A DNA stretch of 64,000 nt from Clostridioides difficile CD160 (GTDB taxonomy: Bacteria; Bacillota; Clostridia; Peptostreptococcales; Peptostreptococcaceae): NCBI RefSeq assembly GCF_000449425.2, contig NZ_AVHW01000047.1:1-64000 (forward strand), given 5' to 3'. This document shows, piece after piece, positions 29,047 through 38,783 of this stretch (within the stretch, counting starts at the first letter, position 1; each line of letters opens with the position of its first letter). The notes beneath the pieces were generated by a model that worked only from the letters and a program-made list of their open reading frames with translations, was not told the DNA's origin and did not search any database. The position numbers were made by a program, and so were the translations under genes.

Positions 29047-29484
29047 ATGGACTTTTTTTCGGAGATTTTTAACAATGGGGCTTTGGGAATAAGTCTGATT
29101 GCTTGTTTCTTGGCACAATTTATAAAAATATTTACTGGTAAGGAAAAAAGAATTGAGTTATCAAGAATACTTATTTCAGGAGGTATGCCTAGTTCCCATA
29201 GTTCTTTTGTTACAAGTTTAGCTACAGTGGTAGGTATTGAAAAAGGGTTTAATTCTACTGATTTTGCTATAATTACTGTGCTTGCCTTGATTATAATGTA
29301 TGATGCAGCAGGTGTTAGACGGGCTGTAGGTAAACAAGCTATTATATTAAATCAAATAGTAGCAGATATACAGCATGGAAAGCATATAGAGCAGAAGAAA
29401 TTAAAAGAATTAATAGGTCACACACCACTAGAAGTTTGGTTTGGAGCTTTACTCGGAATAGTAACAGCTTTAATATTGATGTAA
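29047..29484 (+). CDS. Divergent PAP2 family membrane protein
   Basis: The 145-residue membrane protein belongs to the divergent PAP2 (DUF212, YuiD-like) family. It carries the GGMPSSHSSFVTSLA motif, which resembles the SRxxxxxH phosphatase motif of PAP2 enzymes, and four hydrophobic segments. Position between ispA and dxs suggests a role in isoprenoid or lipid phosphate metabolism, but no activity is proven for this family. GAGGAGGG precedes the ATG. Confidence 0.85.
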   Translation: MDFFSEIFNNGALGISLIACFLAQFIKIFTGKEKRIELSRILISGGMPSSHSSFVTSLATVVGIEKGFNSTDFAIITVLALIIMYDAAGVRRAVGKQAIILNQIVADIQHGKHIEQKKLKELIGHTPLEVWFGALLGIVTALILM

Positions 29485-29517
29485 ATTTAAAATTTACAAA
29501 ACAAAGGTGAGGATAAT

Positions 29518-31383
29518 ATGTATAAATATTTAGATAAAGTAAATTCTCCAAAGGATATAAAAAATATGAGCATAGAAGAAATGGATTTACTTGCAAAAGA
29601 TATAAGAAAATTTTTAGTAAAATCTGTTTCTAAGACAGGTGGACACTTAGCTTCTAATTTAGGAGTAGTTGAGTTAACATTAGCTCTTCATAAAGTGTTT
29701 GACAGTCCTAAAGATAAAATCGTATGGGATGTAGGACATCAATCTTATGTTCATAAAATAGTTACTGGAAGAAAAGATTGTTTTATATCTTTGAGACAAT
29801 TTAATGGACTAAGTGGTTTTCCAAAGGAGAGTGAAAGTCCTCATGATATTTTTGACACAGGACATAGCAGTACATCTATTTCTGTAGCTACAGGTATTGC
29901 CTGTGCTAGAGATATAAAAAAAGAAAATTACAGTGTTATATCTGTGATTGGAGATGGTTCTATAACTGGAGGTATGGCACTTGAAGCTTTAAATCAATTG
30001 GGATATATCAATACTAATATGATAGTAATCCTTAATGATAATGAGATGTCCATAGATAAAAATGTTGGTGGAATGTCTAAATATCTGTCAAGTATTATAA
30101 GAAATTCAACAGTTGAAAAAATGACAGATGAAGTTGATAAAATTTTAAACGTTACATCAACAGGCGAAATTTTATCTAAAACTGCACATAGATTTAAAGA
30201 CAAGTTGATGTATAGTTTTTCTCCTCAAGATTGTTCATTTTTTGATTCATTAGGTATAAAATATTATGGTCCTATAGATGGTCATAATACTAAAGAATTA
30301 ATAGATATATTGAGGAAGGCTAAACACAAAAAAGGGCCTGTACTTTTGCACGTAATTACGAGAAAAGGAAAAGGGTACAGATTTGCGGAGGAGCAACCTG
30401 ATAAATATCATGGAGTATCAAAATTTGATATAAAGACAGGTGTTACATCTTCAAAAGTTAAGTCTATGTCAGCTAGTGTTGGAGAAAAACTGGTTGATAT
30501 GGCTAGCGATAATGAAGATATAGTAGCAATAACAGCTGCGATGCCATCTGGTACTGGGTTAAATTTATTTGAAAGTGCATATCCAAAAAGATATTATGAT
30601 GTTGGTATAGCTGAACAACATGCAACAGGGTTTGCAGCAGGACTTGCAAAAAATGGCATGAAACCTTACTTTGCTGTATATTCATCGTTTTTGCAAAGAG
30701 CATATGACCAAATTATTCATGATGTATGTATAACTAAAAAGCCTGTTACTTTTCTTATAGATAGAGCTGGGTTAGTTGGAAATGATGGAGAAACTCATCA
30801 TGGTATGTTTGATTTAAGTTACTTGAATTCTATTCCAAATATTGTAGTAATGGCACCAAAAGATACAAGAGAGATGGAACTTATGATGGATTTATCATTA
30901 AAATTAGACTATCCATTAGCAATTAGATATCCAAGAGGAAATAGCTATTACTTGGACAAGGGAGAATATAAAGAACTTGTATTAGGAAAGTATGAAGTAT
31001 TAGATGATGGACAAGATACAGTTATACTTTCTATTGGAAGTATGGTAAAACATGCTTTGGGTGCTAAAGAAATATTATTGAAAGAAGGAATAAATCCAAC
31101 AATAGTTAATGCTAGATTCTTAAAGCCAATGGATGAAGATATGTTGAATGTTTTATTAAAGACTCACAAAAATGTAGTTACAATAGAAGACAACGTTGTA
31201 ACTGGAGGGTTTGGAAGTAGAATAAACAAGTTTATTATAGATAATGAGTATAAGATAAATATACTTAATATAGCAATACCAGAAGAATTTATAAAACATG
31301 GTAATGCAGATGAGTTATATGATTTTGTAGGATTATCCTCAGAGAGTATTGCTGATAAAATAAGAAAGTTAGTTATTGAATAA
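29518..31383 (+). CDS. dxs: 1-deoxy-D-xylulose-5-phosphate synthase
   Basis: Dxs makes 1-deoxyxylulose 5-phosphate from pyruvate and glyceraldehyde 3-phosphate, using thiamine diphosphate, at the entry of the MEP isoprenoid pathway. The 621-residue protein has the [17 protein letters not shown] start motif, the ThDP-binding [15 protein letters not shown]...NDNEMS region, a DVGIAEQHA active-site block and the C-terminal domain with [18 protein letters not shown] precedes the ATG. Confidence 0.97.
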   Translation: MYKYLDKVNSPKDIKNMSIEEMDLLAKDIRKFLVKSVSKTGGHLASNLGVVELTLALHKVFDSPKDKIVWDVGHQSYVHKIVTGRKDCFISLRQFNGLSGFPKESESPHDIFDTGHSSTSISVATGIACARDIKKENYSVISVIGDGSITGGMALEALNQLGYINTNMIVILNDNEMSIDKNVGGMSKYLSSIIRNSTVEKMTDEVDKILNVTSTGEILSKTAHRFKDKLMYSFSPQDCSFFDSLGIKYYGPIDGHNTKELIDILRKAKHKKGPVLLHVITRKGKGYRFAEEQPDKYHGVSKFDIKTGVTSSKVKSMSASVGEKLVDMASDNEDIVAITAAMPSGTGLNLFESAYPKRYYDVGIAEQHATGFAAGLAKNGMKPYFAVYSSFLQRAYDQIIHDVCITKKPVTFLIDRAGLVGNDGETHHGMFDLSYLNSIPNIVVMAPKDTREMELMMDLSLKLDYPLAIRYPRGNSYYLDKGEYKELVLGKYEVLDDGQDTVILSIGSMVKHALGAKEILLKEGINPTIVNARFLKPMDEDMLNVLLKTHKNVVTIEDNVVTGGFGSRINKFIIDNEYKINILNIAIPEEFIKHGNADELYDFVGLSSESIADKIRKLVIE

Positions 31384-31465
31384 AAAGCTAATGAAAATAT
31401 TATAAATTAAGACTGAGATGAAATATAAAATTTATCAATTAGAATAAATATCAAGTGTGTTACTT

Positions 31466-31499
31466 AAAGCTACTTTAGTTATTATTAAAGTAGCTTTTA
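31466..31499 (+). terminator. Terminator between dxs and tlyA
   Basis: AAAGCTACTTTA (31466-31477) and TAAAGTAGCTTT (31486-31497) form a perfect 12-base stem ending in TTTT. It lies only 17 bases before the tlyA start. Confidence 0.75.
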
Positions 31500-31515
31500 A
31501 CAGAAAGGTAATTTT

Positions 31516-32328
31516 ATGAAAAAGAGAATAGATTTATTGTTAGTAGAACAAGGTCATTTTGAAAGTAGAGAAAGAGCTAAAAAAGCAATAATGGCTGGTC
31601 TAATTTTTGTTGATAATCAAAGGTGTGATAAGGCTGGCACAGAAGTAAAAGAGGACTGTAATATAGAAGTAAAAGGAAATCCAATACCATATGTAAGTAG
31701 GGGTGGTTTAAAGCTTGAAAAAGCAATGAAAAACTTTGATTTAACTATTGATGGAAAGGTATGTATGGATATAGGTGCATCTACAGGTGGTTTTACAGAT
31801 TGTATGCTCAAAAACGGAGCAATAAAAGTATTTTCTATAGATGTTGGTTATGGTCAACTTGCTTGGAAATTGAGACAAGACGATAGAGTTGTGTGTATGG
31901 AAAGAACCAATATAAGAAATGTAACAATAGAAGATACAAAGCAGTTTGCTGATTTTGCATCAATTGATGTGTCTTTTATATCATTAAAACTAGTACTTCC
32001 AAAAGCTAAGGAGTTAGTACGCCATGATGGAGAAATTGTTGCTTTAATTAAACCTCAATTTGAGGCAGGAAGAGAAAAAGTAGGTAAAAAAGGTGTAGTT
32101 AGAGAAAAATCTACACATATAGAAGTCATAAAAATGATTTCAGACTTTTCGGTTAAAAATGGATTTGAAATTTTAGGATTAGACTTTTCTCCAATTAAGG
32201 GTCCTGAAGGAAATATAGAATATTTAATTCATTTGAGAAATGGTAATGAAGGTTATGAGTTTAATAGTGACATACACAATAACAAAATAATAGAAGTCGT
32301 TGAGGCTTCTCATAATTTAGATAAATAG
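31516..32328 (+). CDS. TlyA family rRNA methyltransferase
   Basis: The 270-residue protein has an N-terminal S4 RNA-binding domain (about residues 1-60, RIDLLLVEQGHFESRERAKKAI) and a C-terminal FtsJ-like methyltransferase domain with DIGASTGGFTDCML as the SAM-binding loop. TlyA enzymes methylate ribosomal RNA ribose (2'-O) and were once called hemolysins. It lies directly before recN, as in Bacillus (yqxC). In Bacillus an arginine repressor gene lies between them; here there is none. Confidence 0.92.
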   Translation: MKKRIDLLLVEQGHFESRERAKKAIMAGLIFVDNQRCDKAGTEVKEDCNIEVKGNPIPYVSRGGLKLEKAMKNFDLTIDGKVCMDIGASTGGFTDCMLKNGAIKVFSIDVGYGQLAWKLRQDDRVVCMERTNIRNVTIEDTKQFADFASIDVSFISLKLVLPKAKELVRHDGEIVALIKPQFEAGREKVGKKGVVREKSTHIEVIKMISDFSVKNGFEILGLDFSPIKGPEGNIEYLIHLRNGNEGYEFNSDIHNNKIIEVVEASHNLDK

Positions 32329-32347
32329 ACTAAAAGGGGGCTTAGAC

Positions 32348-34027
32348 TTGATCCTCGAATTATATATGAAAAATTGTGCTTTAGTTGAAGAGCTAAGGTT
32401 GAGTATTGATAAAAATTTAAATATACTTACAGGTGAAACTGGTTCAGGAAAATCTATAATAATAGATGCACTTGGACTTTGTCTAGGTGATAAATACGAT
32501 AGGTCTTTTCTAAGAAAAGGAACAGACAAGGGACTTGTTGAGGCCGTATTTTTGTCAGATAATATATATTTAAAAAAAATACTAGACGAAAATGATATAA
32601 GTATAGAAGATGACAATTTGTTAGTCATAACTAGATTGATATATTCAGATGGAAAGAGTACTGCTAGAGTAAATGGAAGAACTGTTAAAGTATCTCTTCT
32701 TAGAGAAATTGCATCAACACTTATAGATATACATGGTCAACATCAAAATCAAGCTTTATTTAATAAAGATACTCATTTGAAATTTCTAGACCTTTTTGGA
32801 GAAAATGAATTAGAAAAATTTAAAGTTGCCTATAAAAAAGTGTATAACAAGTATAGTGAGGTAAAAAAAGCTTTAAATTGTTTGACAGAAAATAAAGATG
32901 AGATGCAAATTCAAAGAGAAATAGATTTATTAAAATTTCAAATAAATGAAATAGAAGTTGCAAATTTAAACAAAAATGAATATGAAGATTTATTAAAACA
33001 AAGAGAAGTTTATAGGAATAGTGAAAAGATATATAATAATTTAAATTTAAGTTATAGCAAGTTACATAATGGTGAGTATAATGTTATTGACCTAATAGGT
33101 CTTGCATCTAAAGAGCTTAATGACATATCAAAATATGACAGTGTTTTGAGTGAATATAGTGATACTGTAGAAAGAATTATGTATGAATTACAAGATATAT
33201 CTGGTGATATAAGAAATTACAAAGATAATATAGACTTTGAGCCTTATGAGCTAGAGCAGATTGAACTTAGAATTGATGAGATTAACAATTTAAGAAGAAA
33301 ATATGGAGATAGTATAGACGATATATTTGAGTATTATGAAAAGATAAAAGATAGATTAGATGAGATACTAAATAGAGATGAAAGAGTTGAACAATTAAAA
33401 AGTCAACTTATGAATATAGAAGAAGATTTAAAAATAAAAGCTAATAAATTGACCAAAGCAAGAAAAGAAGTAGCAACTACTTTAGAGAAAATACTTCTTG
33501 ATGAATTAAAAAGTCTAAACATGAAAAATGTAATGTTCAAAGTTAATTTTGAAGAAGGTCAATTTACTTTAAATGGAGTAGATGATATTGAATTTATGAT
33601 ATCTTTTAACTTAGGAGAAGATATTAAACCAATATATAAAGTTGCATCAGGTGGTGAGATGTCAAGATTTATGTTGGCATTTAAGACAATATTAGCTGAT
33701 ATAGATGATATTGATACATTAGTGTTTGATGAAATAGATACAGGGATAAGTGGTATAGCAGCACAAATTGTTGGTGAGAAATTAAGTGATATAGCAAAGA
33801 AAAAACAAATAATATGTATAACTCACTTACCTCAAATTGCGGCAAATGCAGATACTCATTATTGTATAGAGAAAGACACTTCAAATAATAGGACATTTAC
33901 TAATGTTAGTAAACTAAATCAATCTCAAAGAAAAAATGAAATTGCTAGACTTATAGCAGGTAATAATATAACAGAGAAAACTATTGAACATGCAAGTGAA
34001 ATCATTGAAATGGCTAAAAAATGCTAG
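32348..34027 (+). CDS. recN: DNA repair protein RecN
   Basis: RecN is an SMC-like ATPase that acts early in double-strand break repair. The 559-residue protein has an N-terminal Walker A GETGSGKS (29-36), a long coiled coil (about 155-380) and a C-terminal ABC signature ASGGEMSRFMLA with the DEIDTGISG Walker B. The TTG start at 32348 gives the family-typical beginning MILELYMKN; a GGGGGC site precedes it. It is followed by a terminator. Confidence 0.96.
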   Translation: MILELYMKNCALVEELRLSIDKNLNILTGETGSGKSIIIDALGLCLGDKYDRSFLRKGTDKGLVEAVFLSDNIYLKKILDENDISIEDDNLLVITRLIYSDGKSTARVNGRTVKVSLLREIASTLIDIHGQHQNQALFNKDTHLKFLDLFGENELEKFKVAYKKVYNKYSEVKKALNCLTENKDEMQIQREIDLLKFQINEIEVANLNKNEYEDLLKQREVYRNSEKIYNNLNLSYSKLHNGEYNVIDLIGLASKELNDISKYDSVLSEYSDTVERIMYELQDISGDIRNYKDNIDFEPYELEQIELRIDEINNLRRKYGDSIDDIFEYYEKIKDRLDEILNRDERVEQLKSQLMNIEEDLKIKANKLTKARKEVATTLEKILLDELKSLNMKNVMFKVNFEEGQFTLNGVDDIEFMISFNLGEDIKPIYKVASGGEMSRFMLAFKTILADIDDIDTLVFDEIDTGISGIAAQIVGEKLSDIAKKKQIICITHLPQIAANADTHYCIEKDTSNNRTFTNVSKLNQSQRKNEIARLIAGNNITEKTIEHASEIIEMAKKC

Positions 34028-34049
34028 TTAAGAAAGATTGCTCTAATAT

Positions 34050-34090
34050 AGATGTAAAGAATTTTCTATCTGAATACTTTACATCTATTT
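34050..34090 (+). terminator. Terminator of recN
   Basis: AGATGTAAAG (34050-34059) and CTTTACATCT (34077-34086) form a ten-base stem followed by a T-rich tail. Confidence 0.85.
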
Positions 34091-34229
34091 TTTATGACAA
34101 AATAATTTTATATTATTTAATGTAGACATTAAAAACATAAAATTTAAAGGTTTATAAATTTGTAACTTTGAAATTTTTAGATGCTTAAGTATAATATTAT
34201 GTATAAGGTATTAGTGAGGGGGGCATAAA

Positions 34230-35096
34230 TTGAATAAAAAAAATACTATGCACTTAATTTTTACAATTGTAATTTTTATTTTATTATGGTATATGATATT
34301 GACAATGAATGAAATTAACAAAAACATAGAAAACTATAATAATAAATTAGAGTACTTGTCACAAGAAATTATGAACACCAAGTCAGATATTAGTAATACG
34401 ATAAATGAAGAAATGTCGAAAAGCTATATAACTAAAAGTATCGATTTAAAAGTTAAAAAGCTTGAAAAAGAAGAATGTATTATTGAGGTAGATATTCAAT
34501 TGAGTAAGCTGGGTAAAGATGGCAAGGTATTTTTCATGTATAAAGAAGATAATAATAAATGGAATGAAATTAAAATGACAAAACATGGAGAATTATCGTA
34601 TGCTTGTGAGATGAAAATAAAGACAGGCAATGAATATGACTATAAAGTAGTTACAAATGGGACAATATCTGAAAGCTCAGATGTACAAAAGCTAACTACA
34701 TCTGATTATATGCCTGAACAACCTGTATTTAATTCTGGAATAAGGGATAATAAAGAATATTTTATTGAAATAATAGAAAATAGTAATCTCTTAAATCATG
34801 AAAGTGAAAAGTCAAAAAATAAAGTTTATAATAATATCAGATTGAAGAAAGTAGATATCATTGTAAATGAAGGGAAAAAAGATACTGTATGCAAAGCAAA
34901 ATCTGTTAAAATCTCAGATGATGATAAAAACAATAATTCAAATGAAAGTCAAGTAAATTATGAAGCTGCTTTTCCTAAAAGGGATATTGATGATATAGTT
35001 TATATTAAAGCCAAGCTTACATACAGTAATGGAGTAGAATACATAAAGGATATAACTGAAGAGGTAACTATGGGACTACAAGATTTAGAAAAATAA
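34230..35096 (+). CDS. Unknown membrane-anchored protein
   Basis: I do not recognise this 288-residue protein. It has one N-terminal membrane helix (about residues 6-23, a run of I/L/F/V), then a short coiled-coil-like stretch (about 27-60), and an otherwise hydrophilic region rich in Lys, Asp, Asn and Glu that would lie outside the membrane. The middle has repeated strand-like segments (ECIIEVDIQLSKLG, KVFFMYKEDNNKW) that suggest beta-sandwich folds. The start is TTG after GAGGGGGG. It lies between recN and spoIVB/spo0A and ends at a bidirectional terminator facing two GNAT genes. Confidence 0.7.
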   Translation: MNKKNTMHLIFTIVIFILLWYMILTMNEINKNIENYNNKLEYLSQEIMNTKSDISNTINEEMSKSYITKSIDLKVKKLEKEECIIEVDIQLSKLGKDGKVFFMYKEDNNKWNEIKMTKHGELSYACEMKIKTGNEYDYKVVTNGTISESSDVQKLTTSDYMPEQPVFNSGIRDNKEYFIEIIENSNLLNHESEKSKNKVYNNIRLKKVDIIVNEGKKDTVCKAKSVKISDDDKNNNSNESQVNYEAAFPKRDIDDIVYIKAKLTYSNGVEYIKDITEEVTMGLQDLEK

Positions 35097-35126
35097 ATAC
35101 ATATACAAATAAAGTTAGTCAATAAA

Positions 35127-35170
35127 ATAGAGTATAAATAAAATCTTAGTATTTTTATTTATACTCTATT
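35127..35170. terminator. Bidirectional terminator between convergent genes
   Basis: AATAGAGTATAAATAAAA and its near-perfect complement TTTTTATTTATACTCTATT flank an eight-base loop. It separates the + strand unknown gene from the - strand GNAT gene and can serve both directions. Confidence 0.85.
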
Positions 35171-35179
35171 AAATAAAAA

Positions 35180-35671
35180 TTATAATTTTAATTCCATATA
35201 TCTAGCACCTTCAATCGGATTATAAGTATACGGTTCTATATCATAGAAACCAAGTTTTTCATATAGTCCTTGAGCACTTTTCATACTTGGAAGAGTGTCT
35301 AGTCTCATATATGCATATCCAATTTCTTTTGCCTCTTTAATAATTTCTTCTAATAGTAGTTTTCCTATTTTTAGTCCTCTAAATTGATTTCTTACATATA
35401 ATCTTTTTAACTCACATATTTTGCCTTCAAGTTTTTTTAGAGCAACACAACCTGATAAATTTCCATCAACAAATGCTAATATCAATGAACCAGAAGGTTT
35501 TTTGTATTTTCCTGGAAGTGTTTTTAATTCATTGTTAAAGTCTTGAAAACATAAGTCTATATTTAGAGAATTCGAATATTCAGTAAATAAAATTTTTACA
35601 TTTTCAAGGTTTTCCAAGTCTTTTTCTTCAACAAATTCTAAAGTTATATTTTGAGCCATTTTATCCATCAT
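35180..35671 (-). CDS. GNAT family N-acetyltransferase
   Basis: The protein has a GNAT core: the C-terminal half contains [26 protein letters not shown], with the acetyl-CoA loop R-G-L-K-I-G-K, and then [13 protein letters not shown]. It would acetylate an unknown substrate. The start is uncertain. A strong AAGGAGGTGA lies at 35701-35711 on this strand, but no ATG, GTG or TTG sits at the right distance. A GTG at 35701 overlaps the site itself, and ATG codons at 35671, 35668 and 35659 are far from it. I use 35671 (about 163 residues). Confidence 0.82.
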   Translation of the reverse strand: MMDKMAQNITLEFVEEKDLENLENVKILFTEYSNSLNIDLCFQDFNNELKTLPGKYKKPSGSLILAFVDGNLSGCVALKKLEGKICELKRLYVRNQFRGLKIGKLLLEEIIKEAKEIGYAYMRLDTLPSMKSAQGLYEKLGFYDIEPYTYNPIEGARYMELKL

Positions 35672-35731
35672 TATATAAATATGTTTATATAACGACTTCA
35701 CCTCCTTGATATATGTATATTTTTGTTAATA

Positions 35732-36172
35732 TCAATTAGATTTTAATACCATTACTTTTTCACCACCATAGTCAAGTTCTCCATTAAACTCAAATCCAAA
35801 ATCTTTATAAAGCTTGATAGCCGTTTTATTGTTATCAAATATACTAAGATATAATTCATCACAGTTATATTCTTTTTTAAGAAGATTTATAAGATAATCT
35901 AAGGACGCTTTTCCGTATCCTCTGCCTTGATACTTTGAATCAATCATGAATCTATCAAGCCAAACTCTATCATCTTCTAAGCGACCATACATAGCGAATC
36001 CTATCAATGAATTTTCATCATATATTCCCACAGGTATCCAAGCTGTTATAAATTTAGATTCAGCAATAGAAAGTGCATTGCTTTCTATATAATCTAATTG
36101 ACTTTTATCTACAGACAAATTAACTAAATCATGCCAATTATTTATGTCTGCAATTCTTACATTTAATTTCAA
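35732..36172 (-). CDS. GNAT family N-acetyltransferase
   Basis: This is a second GNAT gene on the - strand, just upstream of the first. The acetyl-CoA motif is LDRFMIDSKYQGRGYGKASLDYL (Q-G-R-G-Y-G-K), followed by LSIFDNNKTAIKLYKDFGFEF, which is the late GNAT signature. A reading from 36190 starts with a TTG before the AGGGCGG site; the TTG at 36172 has that site seven bases upstream and gives 146 residues (MKLNVRIADIN). Substrate is unknown. The two GNATs differ enough that they do not look like a recent duplication. Confidence 0.85.
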   Translation of the reverse strand: MKLNVRIADINNWHDLVNLSVDKSQLDYIESNALSIAESKFITAWIPVGIYDENSLIGFAMYGRLEDDRVWLDRFMIDSKYQGRGYGKASLDYLINLLKKEYNCDELYLSIFDNNKTAIKLYKDFGFEFNGELDYGGEKVMVLKSN

Positions 36173-36332
36173 GATATTACCGCCCTTCAAACTTTTTGTT
36201 ACAATATAATACTATCATATTATATATTAAAAATCACTTAGTAAGATACTCAGCAAGGTTTTTAAATGAATAAATTTTCTGGAAAAAGGAATTATAAATA
36301 CATAATAATACAGCATAGGAGTAGATGAATAT

Positions 36333-37394
36333 ATGAACAAAGCAAATAAAAATTTCAAAAATATTTGGATAATATTAGGAGCTGTATCGATTTTTATGAT
36401 GGTTATAATTTTTCAAAATAAGAATTATAATATAAATAAAGAAACTCCAATAGAAGCTTTTACAATTAAGAATCATGATAAAAAATTCGTATATCCACTT
36501 GGAAATATAATTGGAGTAAAAGCCAATACGGATGGTGTATTGGTCTTAGGATTTGAGGAAGAAGATGTAGATTATATTGGAGGCATACAAATTGGTGATA
36601 ATATAGTAAAAATAGATAATAAAAGGATAAAAAACAGTCAAGATGTATCAGAAATTTTGAACAAGGCTAAAAAAAGTAAAGTTGAAGTGACTTTTGAGAG
36701 AAAGAATAAGTATAAGACAGAAATAATAGAAACTAAAAGAGAAAATGGTAAATATAAGCTTGGTCTTTGGGTAAGAGATAAAATATCTGGAATTGGAACT
36801 ATGACTTTCTATGACCCTAGTATGGAAAAGTTCAAAGCAATTGGTCATGCCATAAAAGATTCGGATACTAATGAACTATTAAAAATAAAACAAGGATATA
36901 TATATAAGCCAGAAAAGCTAAAAATAGTAAAGGCTAGTAATGAAAAAATCGGTAAAATAAAAGGCGACTTTAATGATAGCAATTTAATGGGTAATTTCTC
37001 GAATAATTCAGAGTTAGGTATAAGTGGTAATATTACAAATAAACAGAACAAAGAATTTGATTTGGCAAATAAAGAAATGCAATTGATAGAAGTTGGAAGA
37101 CCACAAGATGTAAAAATAGGAGATGCAGTAATTCTTTTTGAAGATAAAAATAAGAATATAACAAGCTATGATATAAAAATAGAAAGTATAGTATATGATA
37201 AAGGAAATTATAGAGATATGGTAATAAAAGTAGTAGATGATAAGTTATTGGAATACACAGGAGGTATTGTACAGGGGATGAGTGGAGCCCCAATAATACA
37301 AAATAATAAAATTATTGGTGCAATAACTCATGTTTTTAGAGATAATCCGAAAAAAGGATATGGTATTTTTATAGATGAAATGATAAAATTGTAG
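36333..37394 (+). CDS. spoIVB: SpoIVB signalling serine peptidase
   Basis: SpoIVB is a PDZ-containing S55 serine peptidase secreted by the forespore; in Bacillus it triggers SpoIVFB and pro-sigma-K cleavage. This 353-residue protein has an N-terminal membrane anchor (about residues 11-27), a PDZ domain (about 60-135) and the peptidase domain with His172 (AIGHAIKD), Asp302 and Ser317 in the GMSGAP motif, the same spacing as the Bacillus triad. The residue after SG is Ala rather than the usual Ser, which should not matter. Since this organism's SigK lacks a pro-sequence, its role must differ from the Bacillus one. The gene precedes spo0A, as in Bacillus. Confidence 0.94.
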   Translation: MNKANKNFKNIWIILGAVSIFMMVIIFQNKNYNINKETPIEAFTIKNHDKKFVYPLGNIIGVKANTDGVLVLGFEEEDVDYIGGIQIGDNIVKIDNKRIKNSQDVSEILNKAKKSKVEVTFERKNKYKTEIIETKRENGKYKLGLWVRDKISGIGTMTFYDPSMEKFKAIGHAIKDSDTNELLKIKQGYIYKPEKLKIVKASNEKIGKIKGDFNDSNLMGNFSNNSELGISGNITNKQNKEFDLANKEMQLIEVGRPQDVKIGDAVILFEDKNKNITSYDIKIESIVYDKGNYRDMVIKVVDDKLLEYTGGIVQGMSGAPIIQNNKIIGAITHVFRDNPKKGYGIFIDEMIKL

Positions 37395-37434
37395 GTGAGG
37401 CATTAAAAAATTTTATTATTTTATCAATTATCTA

Positions 37435-37464
37435 GAAGGAATATAATTTTGAAGTGTCGAATAT
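37435..37464 (+). promoter_or_regulatory. Sigma-H promoter of spo0A
   Basis: GAAGGAATA (37435-37443) and GTCGAATAT (37456-37464) match the sigma-H consensus (RnAGGAwWW and RnnGAATww) with the proper 12-base spacer. Sigma-H control of spo0A is established in C. difficile and Bacillus. No strong sigma-A promoter is visible in this 155-base gap. Confidence 0.85.
37455..37461 (+). promoter_or_regulatory. 0A box overlapping the spo0A sigma-H -10
   Basis: TGTCGAA is an exact consensus Spo0A binding site. It lies inside the -10 element of the sigma-H promoter, so phosphorylated Spo0A bound there would most simply block transcription, giving negative autoregulation. Confidence 0.7.
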
Positions 37465-37549
37465 GCATTAGAGTAGATAATTAAGAGCAATTGTGTAAAA
37501 AGTTTAGTTTTCTGTAATAAGAAGATGTTTTTTAATGGGGGGATTTTTA

Positions 37550-38359
37550 GTGGAAAAAATCAAAATAGTTTTAGCAGATGACAATAAGGATTTTTGTCAG
37601 GTATTAAAAGAGTATTTGTCTAATGAGGATGATATCGATATATTAGGCATAGCTAAGGATGGAATTGAAGCATTAGACTTAGTAAAAAAGACACAACCGG
37701 ACTTATTAATATTAGACGTAATAATGCCACATCTAGATGGATTAGGTGTAATTGAAAAATTGAATACTATGGATATACCTAAAATGCCAAAAATAATAGT
37801 ACTATCAGCAGTAGGTCAGGATAAGATAACTCAAAGCGCAATAAATCTAGGAGCAGATTACTACATAGTAAAGCCGTTTGATTTTGTTGTGTTTATAAAC
37901 AGAATTAGAGAATTGGTTTCTAATAGAGTTGCTCAAGTTGAGCCAAAGCCTAGACCAGTTCAAGAAACTCAAATGACTAGAAGTGATTTCGTTAAGAATG
38001 TAGGAAATATAGAAACAGAAATCACAAATATAATACATGAAATAGGAGTACCAGCTCATATAAAAGGGTATTTATATTTAAGAGAAGCGATTAAAATGGT
38101 TATTGATAATGTTGAGCTTTTAGGTGCAGTAACAAAGGAGTTATATCCAAGTATAGCTAAAAAATTCAATACAACACCAAGTAGAGTTGAAAGAGCAATC
38201 AGACATGCGATAGAGGTTGCATGGAGTAGAGGAAAAGTTGACACAATAAATCAACTATTTGGATATACAGTACACAATACTAAAGGAAAACCAACTAACT
38301 CAGAATTTATAGCAATGATTGCTGACAAATTAAGACTAGAGCATAGTATGGTTAAATAA
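37550..38359 (+). CDS. spo0A: Sporulation master regulator Spo0A
   Basis: Spo0A is the response regulator that starts sporulation. It has an N-terminal receiver domain (about residues 1-120) with acidic pocket Asp10/Asp11 and phosphorylated Asp56 in LILDVIMPH, and a C-terminal DNA-binding domain (about 150-269) with the [17 protein letters not shown] recognition helix region. The GTG at 37550 follows a GGGGGG site; an in-frame ATG at 37535 overlaps that site and would add five residues, and is used in some annotations. Numbering from GTG puts the phospho-Asp at 56, as in Bacillus. No kinase gene is nearby. Confidence 0.97.
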   Translation: MEKIKIVLADDNKDFCQVLKEYLSNEDDIDILGIAKDGIEALDLVKKTQPDLLILDVIMPHLDGLGVIEKLNTMDIPKMPKIIVLSAVGQDKITQSAINLGADYYIVKPFDFVVFINRIRELVSNRVAQVEPKPRPVQETQMTRSDFVKNVGNIETEITNIIHEIGVPAHIKGYLYLREAIKMVIDNVELLGAVTKELYPSIAKKFNTTPSRVERAIRHAIEVAWSRGKVDTINQLFGYTVHNTKGKPTNSEFIAMIADKLRLEHSMVK

Positions 38360-38419
38360 ATAGACACAAAAAGTAAGGCTTTTTAATTAAGGCATTGGCG
38401 ATAAATATGTATTACAAGT

Positions 38420-38463
38420 AGCGAAATGGTATAACCAGTAGGGTTATGCTGTTTCGCTATTTT
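38420..38463 (+). terminator. Terminator of spo0A
   Basis: AGCGAAAtggTATAACC (38420-38436) pairs with GGTTATgctgTTTCGCT (38442-38458), followed by ATTTT. It lies about 60 bases after the spo0A stop. Confidence 0.82.
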
Positions 38464-38783
38464 AATAAGTATAAAATTTTTTCTTTATTTTTTCTTTATT
38501 ATTCATTCAATATATTAATATAATAAATTTATTTATACTATGCTTATAGTATATGTCTTTATAAGTTGCAAAATGGAAGGAGTTTATTTTTTAAAAATGA
38601 ATGTTGAATAAAATATAATAAACTTTATATTTTAAAGAATATTGTTGAATGTATTAAATAAAAAAATAATAGAATATAGTATTATAAATGCCAAAGATGC
38701 AAAACAAACTTAAAACATTTATTTTATTGTTAAGTAATGCTATAATATAATGTGATTTTAATAATGATAGTGGAGGTTTAAAA
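38464..38783 (+). promoter_or_regulatory. Leader and extended -10 promoter of the SteA cluster
   Basis: This AT-rich stretch has no gene. Near its end, TGcTATAAT (TATAAT at 38741-38746) is an extended -10 element 38 bases before the SteA-like gene, with only a weak TTTATT 17 bases upstream. It probably drives the six-gene envelope cluster. I see nothing else in the gap. Confidence 0.6.

Noticed and set aside
31384-32347. Missing arginine repressor between tlyA and recN as a deletion event
   Set aside because: The genes abut with normal spacing (19 bases), and absence here may simply be the normal clostridial order. There is no scar sequence.
36241-36332. Sigma-G promoter of spoIVB from CATAATA at 36301
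   Set aside because: The -10-like sequence is present, but no matching -35 lies at 16-18 bases, and AT-rich DNA gives such hits by chance.
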